DNA of 64,000 bases from Leifsonia poae (GCF_027921845.1 NZ_BSEN01000015.1:568636-632635); one strand, 5' to 3'. Shown: positions 1-8,708, counted from the first letter of the stretch. Notes: generated by a model not told the origin, from the letters alone. Numbers and translations are program-made.

Positions 1-1
1 C

Positions 2-415
2 GACAGCGGTCACGGCAAGCACGTCGCCGACGCGGACGCCGCGGCCGAGGTCGCCCCCGCCGCCACCGACGCGCCGAAGAAGAGCCGCAGGAAGTCCTCG
101 AAGAAGGCAGCAGCGCCGTCGACCGACGACGCCGCGGAGGCTCAGGATGCGGCCGCGGCTTCCGACCGCCCCCTCCAGGCCGACGCATCCGAGGCTGCGG
201 TCACGCTGCTCGACATCCCCGTGGCCGTCGCGACCGCGCCGTCGCGTCGCGCCCCCTCCAAGGAGACTGAGCAGCTGCTCGACTCGGTGCTCGACGCGCT
301 CCCGCAGCCCAAGCAGCCCGGACAGGGACGCGGCCGGAGCCGGCGGGTCAGCACCGCGGCCATCGCAGGCGGCTCGGTGGCTCCCGAGATCACCAGGACC
401 GACTCCGCCGAGTAG
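2..415 (+). CDS. rne: Ribonuclease E/G family protein, C-terminal tail (partial)
   Basis: A frame open from the window edge to a TAG at 413-415 encodes about 137 residues of Ala-, Lys-, Ser- and Asp-rich, probably disordered sequence with a basic patch (KKSRRKSSKK). No catalytic domain is inside the window, so the call rests on position: in Actinobacteria the gene just upstream of rplU-rpmA-obg is the long RNase E/G, whose ends are low-complexity arms. RNase E/G starts mRNA decay and processes rRNA. The family assignment is inference; the existence of a coding C-terminus is well supported by codon bias. Confidence 0.6.
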   Translation, partial: DSGHGKHVADADAAAEVAPAATDAPKKSRRKSSKKAAAPSTDDAAEAQDAAAASDRPLQADASEAAVTLLDIPVAVATAPSRRAPSKETEQLLDSVLDALPQPKQPGQGRGRSRRVSTAAIAGGSVAPEITRTDSAE

Positions 416-448
416 TCCTCGTCGGCACCACGCACTCGAGGCGCGGGA

Positions 449-724
449 TCAGTGCTTGCGCACGCGGTCCCGCGCCTTGATGCGGAGACCGCTGGCGCGC
501 AGCCGCACGACGAGCTCTTTGCCGCTGACCGGCTCCGCGCCGGCGGCGACGAGCTGATCGTAACGACGGTCGGGGACGTCGTAGTGGTCGAGGTCGAACG
601 CGCGTCGGCCGATGTCGTTGGCATCGGCGAAGGCGTGCAGCTCGGCGAGAGAGCTGTCGCTCACGAGATGCGACCACAACATGCCGTGGGCGGGCCATGC
701 CGGGGGATCGATCAGGACCGTCAT
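449..724 (-). CDS. DUF4031 domain protein
   Basis: A 91-residue protein beginning MTVLIDPPAWPAHG, with the motif FDLDHYDVP in the middle and a basic C-terminus, as in the small DUF4031 family common in Actinobacteria. No biochemical function is known to me. It is convergent with the RNase E/G tail and divergent from rplU. The start is supported by a TACAAT hexamer ending 6 nt before the ATG with no Shine-Dalgarno, implying a leaderless mRNA. Confidence 0.8.
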   Translation of the reverse strand: MTVLIDPPAWPAHGMLWSHLVSDSSLAELHAFADANDIGRRAFDLDHYDVPDRRYDQLVAAGAEPVSGKELVVRLRASGLRIKARDRVRKH

Positions 725-736
725 ACAATGATTGTA
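724..736 (-). promoter_or_regulatory. Putative leaderless -10 of the DUF4031 gene, inside an inverted repeat
   Basis: On the minus strand TACAAT (731-736) sits 6 nt before the ATG at 724, which would put transcription start on the start codon. The hexamer is one arm of a perfect inverted repeat TACAAT-g-ATTGTA on the plus strand (724-736). No -35 match was seen. Whether the symmetry is an operator or chance cannot be told from sequence. Confidence 0.5.
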
Positions 737-797
737 GGAAGCGGCGCCACCGAGGGGCCGCGCCCCGACGCCCCCACACCGATCCGCGTGACGCGAA

Positions 798-826
798 TTG
801 ACCGTGGAAGCGGCATCGGGTAAAGT
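798..826 (+). promoter_or_regulatory. rplU-rpmA promoter
   Basis: TTGACC (798-803), a 17-bp spacer and TAAAGT (821-826) form a near-consensus housekeeping-sigma promoter with optimal spacing. Transcription would start near 833, giving a leader of about 170 nt before rplU. Confidence 0.75.
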
Positions 827-832
827 TGACCG

Positions 833-1005
833 TTGGTGTGTGTCGGGCGTTGTCCGCTGACCACCATGGTTTTTCTGAGAGCCGGAACGTCGCGGAGCGA
901 CGGGCAGGACTCGCCAGTAACTTCCTGAAGATACAGAGATTAGGACCAGGTCCGCCGCTCGACTGAGCCGGGGGGAGCTGATCCCCAGAGAAAAGGTACG
1001 TAAAA
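833..1005 (+). promoter_or_regulatory. Long structured 5' leader of rplU
   Basis: About 170 nt separate the predicted start of transcription from the rplU GTG. Visible hairpins are CGTCGC/GCGACG (888-902) and GGGGA/TCCCC (972-986), the second lying just before the AAAAGG ribosome site. Ribosomal protein leaders are often autoregulatory; L21 leaders are known in other phyla. This one does not obviously match a known class, so regulation is inference. Confidence 0.35.
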
Positions 1006-1314
1006 GTGGTTTACGCAGTTGTGCGCGCCGGTGGCCGGCAGGAAAAGGTCGAGGTCGGCACCATCGTGACGATGGACCGTATCAAGGCCGACAAGGATGG
1101 CAACGTCGAGCTCGCTGCTGTGCTGCTTGTTGACGGTGACACGATCACCTCCGACGCGAAGTCGCTCGCCAAGGTGAAGGTCACCGCCGAGGTCCTCGGC
1201 GACCTCCGCGGCCCGAAGATCGTGATCCAGAAGTTCAAGAACAAGACCGGCTACAAGAAGCGTCAGGGGCACCGCCAGGAGCTCACGCGCGTCAAGGTCA
1301 CCGGCATCAAGTAG
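1006..1314 (+). CDS. rplU: 50S ribosomal protein L21
   Basis: A 102-residue protein starting [15 protein letters not shown], the conserved N-terminus of bL21, and ending with the typical basic segment [14 protein letters not shown] and TRVKVTGI. bL21 binds 23S rRNA in the large subunit. It starts at GTG 1006, preceded by AAAAGG, and is followed 31 nt later by rpmA, with which it forms the classic L21-L27 operon behind a strong promoter. Confidence 0.97.
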   Translation: MVYAVVRAGGRQEKVEVGTIVTMDRIKADKDGNVELAAVLLVDGDTITSDAKSLAKVKVTAEVLGDLRGPKIVIQKFKNKTGYKKRQGHRQELTRVKVTGIK

Positions 1315-1345
1315 CCGACGAGCACAGGGCTGAGGAGAAGAAGCA

Positions 1346-1603
1346 ATGGCACACAAAAAGGGAGCGAGCTCCACTCGCAACGGTCGTGACTCGAACGCGC
1401 AGCGCCTCGGCGTGAAGCGCTTCGGCGGTCAGGTCGTCGGCGCGGGCGAGATCATCGTCCGTCAGCGCGGCACCCACTTCCACCCGGGCGTGAACGTCGG
1501 CCGTGGTGGCGACGACACCCTGTTCGCACTCGCGGCCGGTTCGGTCGAGTTCGGCAGCAAGGGCGGCCGCAAGGTCGTCAACATCGTGGCGGCCCAGGCG
1601 TAA
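1346..1603 (+). CDS. rpmA: 50S ribosomal protein L27
   Basis: An 85-residue bL27 with the conserved N-terminal [23 protein letters not shown], whose tail reaches the peptidyl-transferase centre. There is no N-terminal extension of the kind cleaved in Firmicutes. An AGGAG site (TGAGGAGAAG) precedes the ATG. A terminator follows 24 nt after the stop. Confidence 0.97.
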   Translation: MAHKKGASSTRNGRDSNAQRLGVKRFGGQVVGAGEIIVRQRGTHFHPGVNVGRGGDDTLFALAAGSVEFGSKGGRKVVNIVAAQA

Positions 1604-1626
1604 GCCTCCTCCACGAGCACACTTCC

Positions 1627-1661
1627 GGATGGGCGGGCTTCGGCCCGCCCATCCCCGTTTT
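1627..1661 (+). terminator. Intrinsic terminator after rpmA, upstream of obg
   Basis: A perfect 12-bp stem (GGATGGGCGGGC, 1627-1638, with 1643-1654) closed by a TTCG tetraloop is followed by CCGTTTTA. It lies only 20 nt before the obg start codon, so obg either depends on read-through or has an unrecognised promoter. Confidence 0.8.
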
Positions 1662-1680
1662 ACCCGATAGAAGGAGCACC

Positions 1681-3216
1681 ATGGCGACGTTCGTGGATCA
1701 CGTGACGTTGCATCTGCGCGCCGGAAACGGCGGCAACGGGTGCGTTTCCGTCAAGCGCGAGAAGTTCAAGCCGCTCGCCGGCCCCGACGGCGGCAACGGC
1801 GGTAACGGCGGCGACATCGTTCTCGTCTCCGACCCTCAGGTCACCACGCTGCTCGGCTATCACCGTCACCCGCACCGTTCCTCCGACAACGGCGGCTTCG
1901 GGATGGGCGACCACCGCAGCGGCTACGCCGGCGAAGAGCTCGAGCTCGCTGTCCCGGTCGGGACCGTCGTGAAGGACCCGGCGGGCAACGAGCTCATCGA
2001 CATGAACGAGCCGGGCATGCGCTACGTCGTCGCCCCCGGCGGCATCGGCGGCCTCGGCAACGCCGCCCTCGCCAACCCCAAGCGCAAGGCCCCTGGCTTC
2101 GCGCTGCTGGGGACCCCGGGCTTCGAGGGCGATGTGCTCCTCGAGCTCAAGACCGTCGCCGATATCGCCCTGGTCGGGTACCCCTCGGCCGGCAAGTCGA
2201 GCCTGATCGCCGCGCTGTCGGCGGCCAAGCCGAAGATCGCCGACTACCCCTTCACCACGCTGCACCCGAACCTCGGTGTCGTCCAGGCGGGCGACGTGCG
2301 CTACACGGTCGCCGACGTGCCCGGCCTCATCGAGGGCGCGAGCGAAGGCAAGGGGCTCGGACTCGAGTTCCTGCGCCACGTCGAACGCTGCAGCGCGCTG
2401 CTCCACGTTCTCGACTGCGCCACCCTGGAGCCCGGACGCGACCCCATCAGCGATCTCGACGTCATCCTGGGCGAGCTGGCCGCGTATCCGGTACCGGAGG
2501 GTCAGACGCCGCTGCTCGAGCGTCCTCAGTTGATCGCGCTCAACAAGATCGATGTCCCGGATGCGCACGAGCTCGCCGACTTCGTGCGCAGCGACCTCGA
2601 GGCCCGCGGCTACCGCGTGTTCGAGATCTCTGCCGTGAGCCATGAGGGACTGCGGCCCCTGTCCTTCGCCCTCGCGGAGCTGGTCGAAGCGGCACGGCGC
2701 GAGCAGGTGGCCGCGGAGGCCGCGCGCCCCCGCATCGTCATCCGGCCGCAGGCGGTGGACGACTCCAAGTTCGTCGTCAAGGTGGAGGGCGGCTCCGACG
2801 GCAACGTCTACCGCATCCTCGGCGCCAAGCCGGAGCGCTGGGTCGCCCAGACCGACTTCAACAACGACGAGGCCGTCGGCTTCCTCGCCGACCGGCTCGC
2901 CAAGCTCGGCGTCGAAGACCAGCTGTTCAAGGCCGGGGCCGTCGCGGGCTCGACCGTGGTCATCGGTCGCGACAACGGCGTGGTGTTCGACTGGGAGCCG
3001 ACGCTGACCTCGACGGCTGAACTGCTGACCTCGCCACGCGGTTCCGACCCCCGCCTCGACGCGCTCAACCGCCCGACCCGCAACCAGCGCCGCGAGGAGT
3101 ACTTCGAGCGCATGGACGCCAAGGCAGAGGCTCGCGCCGAACTCGTGCGGGAGCGCGAGGCCGGCCTCTGGGCGGACGACGACTACAACGACAACAAGGA
3201 GACCGACGGGGAATGA
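1681..3216 (+). CDS. obg: GTPase Obg/CgtA
   Basis: A 511-residue Obg GTPase, which binds the 50S subunit late in assembly and links growth to GTP level. The N-terminal Obg fold is glycine-rich ([21 protein letters not shown]); the G domain has Walker [10 protein letters not shown] near residues 166-174, DVPGLIEGA (G3) and NKID (G4). The C-terminal OCT domain is followed by an acidic tail. It starts at ATG 1681 behind AAGGAGCACC. The stop overlaps the proB start (ATGA), indicating coupled translation. Confidence 0.97.
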   Translation: MATFVDHVTLHLRAGNGGNGCVSVKREKFKPLAGPDGGNGGNGGDIVLVSDPQVTTLLGYHRHPHRSSDNGGFGMGDHRSGYAGEELELAVPVGTVVKDPAGNELIDMNEPGMRYVVAPGGIGGLGNAALANPKRKAPGFALLGTPGFEGDVLLELKTVADIALVGYPSAGKSSLIAALSAAKPKIADYPFTTLHPNLGVVQAGDVRYTVADVPGLIEGASEGKGLGLEFLRHVERCSALLHVLDCATLEPGRDPISDLDVILGELAAYPVPEGQTPLLERPQLIALNKIDVPDAHELADFVRSDLEARGYRVFEISAVSHEGLRPLSFALAELVEAARREQVAAEAARPRIVIRPQAVDDSKFVVKVEGGSDGNVYRILGAKPERWVAQTDFNNDEAVGFLADRLAKLGVEDQLFKAGAVAGSTVVIGRDNGVVFDWEPTLTSTAELLTSPRGSDPRLDALNRPTRNQRREEYFERMDAKAEARAELVREREAGLWADDDYNDNKETDGE

Positions 3217-4013
3217 CGATCGACGACCGCAGCCAGGTCCCCGCAGCGCGACGTGTGGTCGTCAAGGTGGGATCGTCGTCCATCAGTGGAGACAATGCGG
3301 GCCAGATCGCTCCGCTCGTCGACGCCCTCGCCGAGGCTCACGGCCGTGACACCCAGGTGATCCTGGTGTCGTCGGGCGCGATCGCCACGGGCATCCCGTA
3401 CCTCGCGCTCGACGGGCGGCCGACCGACCTCGCCACGCAGCAGGCCGCCGCCGCGGTCGGGCAGAACGTGCTCATCTACCGTTATCAGGACAGCCTCGAC
3501 CGGTACGGGATCGTCGCCGGACAGGTGCTGCTGACGGCCGGCGACATGGAGAACCCGACCCACCGGAGCAATGCCAAGCGGGCCATGGAGCGCCTGCTCG
3601 ACCTGCGCATCCTGCCGATCGTGAACGAGAACGACACCGTCGCCACCCACGAGATCCGGTTCGGCGACAACGACCGGCTCGCCGCGCTGGTGGCGCTGCT
3701 CGTCGACGCCGACCTGCTGGTGCTGCTGTCCGACGTGGACGCGCTCTACACGAAGCCCCCGCAGGAGCCGGGAGCGGCGAAGATCGACGAGGTCGCGTAC
3801 GACGACGACCTCGCGGGCGTCGAGATCGGCTCCACGGGTCTCTCCGGCGTGGGGACCGGGGGAGCGCTGACCAAGGTGTCCGCCGCCAGGCAGGCCGCGG
3901 AGCAGGGCACCGCAGTCATCCTGACCGCGACCACGTTGGTCGCCGAGGCACTGCGCGGCGAGCGGGTCGGCACCTGGTTCGCCCCCGCTCAGGATGCGGC
4001 GCGCACCGCCTAA
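3213..4013 (+). CDS. proB: Glutamate 5-kinase, short form without PUA domain
   Basis: A 266-residue amino-acid kinase ([38 protein letters not shown]) phosphorylating glutamate in the first step of proline synthesis. E. coli ProB is about 100 residues longer because of a C-terminal RNA-binding-like PUA domain; this protein stops at the end of the kinase domain. Proline feedback sites lie in the kinase domain, so inhibition may be kept. It overlaps obg by 4 nt and is followed 9 nt later by proA. Confidence 0.95.
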   Translation: MTIDDRSQVPAARRVVVKVGSSSISGDNAGQIAPLVDALAEAHGRDTQVILVSSGAIATGIPYLALDGRPTDLATQQAAAAVGQNVLIYRYQDSLDRYGIVAGQVLLTAGDMENPTHRSNAKRAMERLLDLRILPIVNENDTVATHEIRFGDNDRLAALVALLVDADLLVLLSDVDALYTKPPQEPGAAKIDEVAYDDDLAGVEIGSTGLSGVGTGGALTKVSAARQAAEQGTAVILTATTLVAEALRGERVGTWFAPAQDAARTA

Positions 4014-4016
4014 ACT
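4011..4016 (+). promoter_or_regulatory. Putative leaderless -10 of proA overlapping the proB stop
   Basis: TAAACT starts on the TAA stop codon of proB and ends 6 nt before the proA ATG. No Shine-Dalgarno precedes proA, so proA may be made from its own leaderless message as well as by read-through from proB. No -35 was recognised. Confidence 0.45.
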
Positions 4017-4022
4017 TGAGCC

Positions 4023-5291
4023 ATGTCTCAGACCACGCTCGGCGCCGTTACGCTCGCCGACAAGCTCGCGGCGGCGAAGAACGCCTCGTTCGCCCTGGCC
4101 ACGGCGACCACCGACCAGAAGAACGCGGCGCTGCGGGCGATCGCGACCCGGCTGGGTGACGCGTCCGGCCGCATCCTCGAAGCGAATGAGCTCGACCTCG
4201 CCAATGGGCGCGAGAACGGCCTCTCCACTGGGCTGCTCGATCGGCTCACGCTGAGTGACGCACGGCTCGCCGGCCTCGCCGACGCCGTGCTGCAGATCGT
4301 CGCGCTCACCGACCCCGTCGGCGAGGCCGTGCGCGGGAGCGCGCTGCCGAACGGCATCAAGATCACCCAGGTGCGTGTGCCGTTCGGCGTGGTCGGCGCG
4401 ATCTACGAGGCCCGTCCCAACGTCACCGTCGACATCGCCGCCCTCGCGCTCAAGAGCGGCAACGCCGCCGTGCTCCGCGGCGGCAGCGCGGCGATCAACA
4501 CCAACCGTGTGCTCGTGGAGGTCATCCGCGAAGCGCTCGGAGAGACGGGACTGCCCGAGGAGTCGGTGCAGACCATCGACGAGTTCGGCCGCGTCGGCGC
4601 GACGGAGCTGATGAAGGCGCGCGGCTACATCGACGTGCTCATCCCGCGGGGGAGCGCGGAGCTGATCCGCACGGTGGTGACGGAGTCGACGGTCCCCGTG
4701 ATCGAGACGGGCGCCGGTGTGGTGCACATCGTGCTCGACGAGAGCGCCCGTGAGGACTGGGCAGCCGACATCGTGCGCAACGCCAAGGTCCAGCGGCCCA
4801 GTGTCTGCAACGCGGTCGAGACGCTGCTGGTGCACCGTTCGGCGGCCGAGCGCGTGCTGCCGTCGGTCGTCACCGCGCTCACGGAGGCCGGGGTCACCAT
4901 CCACGCCGACGAGCGCGCGAGCGCTTTCGCGCCCGGTGCCGTCCCGGTCACCGAGGAGGACTGGGCGACCGAGCACATGAGTCTCGACATCTCCGTGAAG
5001 GTCGTCGACTCGCTCGACGAGGCGATCGACCACATCCGTCGCTACTCGACCCAGCACACCGAGGCGATCATCACGAACGATCTGGCGAATGCCGAGCGGT
5101 TCCTCGCCGAGGTCGATTCGGCGGTCGTCATGGTGAATGCGTCGACACGGTTCACGGACGGCGGCGAGTTCGGCTTCGGGGCCGAGGTGGGGATCTCCAC
5201 GCAGAAGCTGCACGCCCGAGGTCCGATGGGGCTGCCCGAATTGACGAGCACGAAATGGATCGTCCGCGGGTCAGGACAGATCCGCGCCTGA
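4023..5291 (+). CDS. proA: Glutamate-5-semialdehyde dehydrogenase (gamma-glutamyl phosphate reductase)
   Basis: A 422-residue aldehyde-dehydrogenase-fold enzyme reducing gamma-glutamyl phosphate with NADPH in the second step of proline synthesis. Conserved segments include PFGVVGAIYEARPNVT, the catalytic-cysteine region QRPSVCNAVETLLVH, and FGFGAEVGISTQKLHARGPMGL near the end. Length is typical. It lies 9 nt after proB and begins 6 nt after TAAACT. Confidence 0.97.
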   Translation: MSQTTLGAVTLADKLAAAKNASFALATATTDQKNAALRAIATRLGDASGRILEANELDLANGRENGLSTGLLDRLTLSDARLAGLADAVLQIVALTDPVGEAVRGSALPNGIKITQVRVPFGVVGAIYEARPNVTVDIAALALKSGNAAVLRGGSAAINTNRVLVEVIREALGETGLPEESVQTIDEFGRVGATELMKARGYIDVLIPRGSAELIRTVVTESTVPVIETGAGVVHIVLDESAREDWAADIVRNAKVQRPSVCNAVETLLVHRSAAERVLPSVVTALTEAGVTIHADERASAFAPGAVPVTEEDWATEHMSLDISVKVVDSLDEAIDHIRRYSTQHTEAIITNDLANAERFLAEVDSAVVMVNASTRFTDGGEFGFGAEVGISTQKLHARGPMGLPELTSTKWIVRGSGQIRA

Positions 5292-5345
5292 CCGGCCACT
5301 AGACTGGTCGGCGGGCGTTCGCGCTGACGGAAAGGAATGAATTCG

Positions 5346-5582
5346 ATGTCACACCTGACGGCTCTGCTGGCCGCGACCGAAACTCACGTGGAGCTTCCGA
5401 TGCCGACGTGGGCATTCGGCGCGATCGCACTGGCGGTGTTCGCTGTGCTCGGATTCGTGATCTGGACCTACCGCGATGTCGCCAACCGGCACAGCCACAA
5501 GGCGGGCCCCGGTGCCGCAGAGCACGCGGCCGCTCCCGGCGCGACGCACCACGGAACCGGCCACCCCACTCAGGGCCACTGA
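5346..5582 (+). CDS. Small membrane protein with His-rich tail
   Basis: I do not recognise a named family. The 78-residue product has one transmembrane segment at about residues 20-40 ([18 protein letters not shown]), then [10 protein letters not shown] and a tail rich in His, Gly and Ala with nine histidines in all. The positive charges after the helix suggest a cytoplasmic tail. An upstream ATG at 5337 is possible, but AAAGGA (5331-5336) is ideally spaced only for ATG 5346. TAGACT (5300-5305) is a candidate -10. It is followed closely by nadD. Confidence 0.65.
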   Translation: MSHLTALLAATETHVELPMPTWAFGAIALAVFAVLGFVIWTYRDVANRHSHKAGPGAAEHAAAPGATHHGTGHPTQGH

Positions 5583-5595
5583 CCGCGCCGGTCGT

Positions 5596-6198
5596 ATGGA
5601 GCTCACGGAAAAGCGCCGGCCGCGTGTCGGTGTGATGGGCGGAACGTTCGATCCGATCCATCACGGCCACTTGGTGGCCGCCAGCGAGGTCGCGCAGTCC
5701 TTCGACCTCGACGAGGTCGTCTTCGTACCGACCGGACACCCTTGGCAGAAGGGCGACGTGTCGCCGGGGGAGCACCGCTACCTCATGACCGTCATCGCGA
5801 CGGCGTCGAATCCGCGGTTCACCGTGAGTCGCGTCGACATCGACCGCGAAGGTCCGACGTACACGATCGACACACTGCGCGATCTCCACGAGTCGCGCCC
5901 CGAGGCCGAGCTCTTCTTCATCACCGGTGCCGACGCCATCGCTCAGATCCTGAACTGGCGCGACGTCAACGAGCTCTGGAGCCTCGCGCATTTCGTTGCT
6001 GTGAGTCGTCCGGGACATGACTTGACTATTTCTGGATTGCCGACGCAAGACGTAAGCTTGTTGGAAGTTCCGGCCCTGGCTATCTCGTCAACCGACTGCC
6101 GGGACCGGGTGAGCAGGGGATTTCCCGTCTGGTATCTGGTACCGGACGGCGTTGTTCAGTACATCTCCAAACACCATCTGTATCGGAGTGTGGCATGA
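5596..6198 (+). CDS. nadD: Nicotinate-nucleotide adenylyltransferase
   Basis: A 200-residue nucleotidyltransferase converting nicotinate mononucleotide and ATP to deamido-NAD. It has the family motif [12 protein letters not shown] near the start, [10 protein letters not shown], and the C-terminal [10 protein letters not shown], a variant of the ISST.IR motif. The frame is open further upstream into the previous gene, but ATG 5596 gives the family length. Its stop overlaps the next start (ATGA), so the next gene is probably translationally coupled. Confidence 0.93.
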   Translation: MELTEKRRPRVGVMGGTFDPIHHGHLVAASEVAQSFDLDEVVFVPTGHPWQKGDVSPGEHRYLMTVIATASNPRFTVSRVDIDREGPTYTIDTLRDLHESRPEAELFFITGADAIAQILNWRDVNELWSLAHFVAVSRPGHDLTISGLPTQDVSLLEVPALAISSTDCRDRVSRGFPVWYLVPDGVVQYISKHHLYRSVA

Positions 6199-7619
6199 CT
6201 TTGTGGCAAGACCCGCCGCCACAGACACGGCGACAAGCGCGCGAGAACGAGCGTTCGCAGGCTGAGAAGGCCGCCGGTCAGGCGTCACGACGAGCCGGCA
6301 CGGCAGAGCCGACGCCCGCCGGCGAGATCCCGACGATGACGACGCCATACACGTTCACCGCCGGTCGCACCGACGACGACCAAGAACCGGAGAAGCCGGC
6401 CATCCCGGCGACGGCGTTCGCCGAGCCCGGGGTCACCGCTCCGTCCCGTCCGAACCTGCCGAGCTACGGATCGTCCTTCGACGCCCTGCTCTCGCCGGAG
6501 TCCGACTCCGACTCCTCGTCGGCGTCCGACGACTCCTCCGAGCCGGATGCCGGGCTGTACCGTCAGCCGCCCGTCGCTTCGGTGCAGGAACCGGTCACCA
6601 CTCCGGTGGCGCTGGTGCCCGACGCCGTGCGTCCCGCCGACGCCGCGTCGACGCCGTCGCCCGCGACGCCTGCGTCAGTGACGCAGGGCCCGGCGTCACC
6701 CGCCGCTCCCGTCGATCAGGAGCGCACCCTGACGCGTCGCGAGCTGCGGGCGATGCTGCAGGCTCAGGAGGCCAACCAGCAGGCCGGCCACATCGAGCCG
6801 ACCATCCCGGTCACGTTCACCCCGCCGGCCGCGGCCGACGAGACCGCAACCGCTGCGGCTGCTCCTGCTGCTTCGCCTGATTCAACGCCCGACACGTCCA
6901 CGCCCAGCGCGTGGCCCTTCGGATCGCTGACGCCGTCCTCCGCGACGCCTGCGGCGAGCCCCGCTGCAGGGGCTCCGTCGACGCCTGCCCCGCCGGTCTT
7001 CACTCCGCCGACGTTCGCGCCGGTGACGCCGGCCGAGCCGCCGGTCGCCGCACCTGCTGCGCCTGCCGCCGCGACGCCCGAGGCGCCCGCCGCTGTGCCC
7101 GAGGCGGTCGACCCGAGCGAGGAACGTCAGCCGTACACGCCGCCCGTCGGTCACTGGTCGACGGCCGCCGAGCTCGACGACAAGAACCAGCCGTTCGACC
7201 AGATCATCTCGCGCAATGTCGGCCAGTCCGGGTCCGCGACGACGACGAACGCGCTCATCCTGCCCGTCCTCCCCACGCCGGACGCCACCGGTCCGCTCAC
7301 CAGCACCGGCGAGATCCTCGTGACGGGCTCGATCGACCTGCCGCGCGGGCTCGGTGCAACGGGAGCGCATCCCAACCGCATCGACTCGTCCGACCTCGAC
7401 CGTCTGCTCGAGGGCGACGAGAACGAGTTCAACACGTCCGAGGTCGCGCCGATCCGCGCGTCGCGAGCCGTGAGCACGCACACCTCCACCCGCGGAGTGA
7501 TCACACCCCCGAAGAAGCGCGGCGGCCGACTGCCGGTCGTGCTGTCGATCACCGCAGCGGTGCTGGGTGTCGGTGTGATCGGTCTCCTCATCGCCGCCTA
7601 CGTCCTGAATGTGTTCTGA
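6195..7619 (+). CDS. Pro/Ala/Thr-rich protein with C-terminal membrane anchor
   Basis: No named family recognised. The first 440 or so of 474 residues are low-complexity Pro/Ala/Thr/Ser with a charged N-terminus ([15 protein letters not shown]) and the segment [18 protein letters not shown] near 180. A basic stretch ([10 protein letters not shown]) is followed by one C-terminal transmembrane helix ([26 protein letters not shown]). With no signal peptide this predicts a tail-anchored protein with a long cytoplasmic disordered domain. It overlaps nadD by 4 nt and precedes rsfS, a position that is a known slot for such proteins in this family of bacteria. Confidence 0.75.
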   Translation: MTLWQDPPPQTRRQARENERSQAEKAAGQASRRAGTAEPTPAGEIPTMTTPYTFTAGRTDDDQEPEKPAIPATAFAEPGVTAPSRPNLPSYGSSFDALLSPESDSDSSSASDDSSEPDAGLYRQPPVASVQEPVTTPVALVPDAVRPADAASTPSPATPASVTQGPASPAAPVDQERTLTRRELRAMLQAQEANQQAGHIEPTIPVTFTPPAAADETATAAAAPAASPDSTPDTSTPSAWPFGSLTPSSATPAASPAAGAPSTPAPPVFTPPTFAPVTPAEPPVAAPAAPAAATPEAPAAVPEAVDPSEERQPYTPPVGHWSTAAELDDKNQPFDQIISRNVGQSGSATTTNALILPVLPTPDATGPLTSTGEILVTGSIDLPRGLGATGAHPNRIDSSDLDRLLEGDENEFNTSEVAPIRASRAVSTHTSTRGVITPPKKRGGRLPVVLSITAAVLGVGVIGLLIAAYVLNVF

Positions 7620-7671
7620 TCATCCGTACCCGTCAGAACGCCAGTATCCGAACCCTCCGGGAGTCCCACCT

Positions 7672-8043
7672 GTGACCGCATCCGAGCACGCCCGCGAGAT
7701 CCTTCAGATCGCCGCGAAGGCCGCCGATTCCAAATCGGGCGAAGATCTCGTCGCCCTCGATGTCTCCGGGCCGCTTCCGCTCACGGACGTGTTCCTCCTC
7801 GTGTCGGGGCGCGTCGAACGCAACGTCATCGCCATCGCAGGCGAGATCGAGGACCAGCTGAACGACGCGGGCGTCAAGACGCTCCGTCGCGAAGGCAAGG
7901 CCGAGGGCCGCTGGATCCTGCTCGACTTCGGCGACCTGGTCGTGCACGTCTTCCATGAGGAGGACCGGATGTACTACGCGCTCGAACGCCTCTGGAAGGA
8001 CTGCCCCGTCGTTCCCCTCGAGCTGCCCGTCCACGCCGACTAG
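7672..8043 (+). CDS. rsfS: Ribosomal silencing factor RsfS
   Basis: A 123-residue Iojap-family protein that binds L14 and blocks subunit joining when nutrients are scarce. Conserved segments are AADSKSGEDLVALDVSG, TDVFLLVSGRVERNV, GRWILLDFGDLVVHVFHEEDRMYYALERLW. The GTG at 7672 is preceded by GGGAG at good spacing; a longer upstream ATG would add unrelated residues. The neighbour nadD is its usual partner in bacteria. Confidence 0.94.
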   Translation: MTASEHAREILQIAAKAADSKSGEDLVALDVSGPLPLTDVFLLVSGRVERNVIAIAGEIEDQLNDAGVKTLRREGKAEGRWILLDFGDLVVHVFHEEDRMYYALERLWKDCPVVPLELPVHAD

Positions 8044-8192
8044 CAGGTCGACACGCGTTCGTCACCCGCCTTGCGCACATCTCGGGGGTTTCCCGGGCGC
8101 AACGGGGTGTTCTCTCATCCGCGGCTGATTCACTGAGTTCGATCCCGCCGGCGTGCGTCCGTTTCGCCGGCCCGACCGAAACGGAGCTGCCG

Positions 8193-8486
8193 ATGAAGTG
8201 TCCCACCGACAACGCCACCCTCGTCATGAGTGAACGCAGTGGCATCGAGATCGACTACTGTCCGGAATGCCGCGGAGTCTGGCTCGACCGCGGAGAGCTC
8301 GACAAGATCATCGATCGCTCGCAGGGCACCGCGCCTGCCGCCGCCCCGTCAGCACCCGGTTACCCACCGCAGCCCACCTACGCTCAGCCGACGCAGCACG
8401 AGTACCGGCAGCAGCCTGCGTCCGGGCAGCCCGCTTACCCGTACCGCAAGAAGAAGGAGAACTGGCTCAGCGAGCTGTTCGACTGA
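8193..8486 (+). CDS. TFIIB-type zinc-ribbon protein
   Basis: A 97-residue protein with an N-terminal zinc ribbon: CPTDNATL and CPECRGVWLDRGELDKII supply three of the usual four cysteines (CPxD at the first knuckle), matching the zf-TFIIB family. A Pro/Gln/Tyr-rich linker follows, and the end is KKKENWLSELFD, a basic patch then a short acidic-amphipathic motif that could be a docking peptide. Function unknown; nucleic-acid or protein binding is a guess. Start is ATG 8193 behind CGGAG. Confidence 0.8.
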   Translation: MKCPTDNATLVMSERSGIEIDYCPECRGVWLDRGELDKIIDRSQGTAPAAAPSAPGYPPQPTYAQPTQHEYRQQPASGQPAYPYRKKKENWLSELFD

Positions 8487-8584
8487 TCCGCGTGACGGCC
8501 GACTCGAGGCTCGCTCGTTTTTTTCTGTGCGCGTTCATGTAGTAGGCTGAACGAGTTGTTTCGGAGAGATCGGAAACAGCTTCT

Positions 8585-8660
8585 GGGTCTGTGGCGCAGC
8601 TGGTAGCGCACCTGCATGGCATGCAGGGGGTCAGGGGTTCGAGTCCCCTCAGATCCACCA
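8585..8660 (+). tRNA. tRNA-Ala (GGC anticodon)
   Basis: A complete 76-nt cloverleaf. The acceptor stem GGGTCTG pairs with CAGATCC (one G-T pair), the anticodon arm is CCTGC-ATGGCAT-GCAGG giving anticodon GGC for GCC alanine codons, the T arm has GGTTCGAGTCCC, and CCA is encoded at 8658-8660. A TAGGCT at 8543-8548 may be its -10 element. Confidence 0.95.
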
Positions 8661-8661
8661 A

Positions 8662-8703
8662 AGCCCCTGATGAACGCACAGTTCTCAGGGGCTCTTCTCT
8701 TTT
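8662..8703 (+). terminator. Intrinsic terminator after tRNA-Ala
   Basis: AGCCCCTGA (8662-8670) pairs with TCAGGGGCT (8685-8693); a second short helix GAAC/GTTC extends it inward across one bulged T. The tract CTTCTCTTTT follows. Confidence 0.85.
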
Positions 8704-8708
8704 GCGGC

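Noticed and set aside
3183-5213. 676-codon minus-strand frame opposite proB and proA
   Set aside because: Antisense shadow of two well-conserved enzymes; no motifs or ribosome site.
8071-8102. TTGCGC...GCGCAA inverted repeat after rsfS
   Set aside because: Six-base arms with a 20-nt gap and no T-tract; too weak to call terminator or operator.
8585-8660. tRNA-Ala as an integration site
   Set aside because: No integrase, no repeat of the tRNA 3' end and no foreign-looking sequence nearby.
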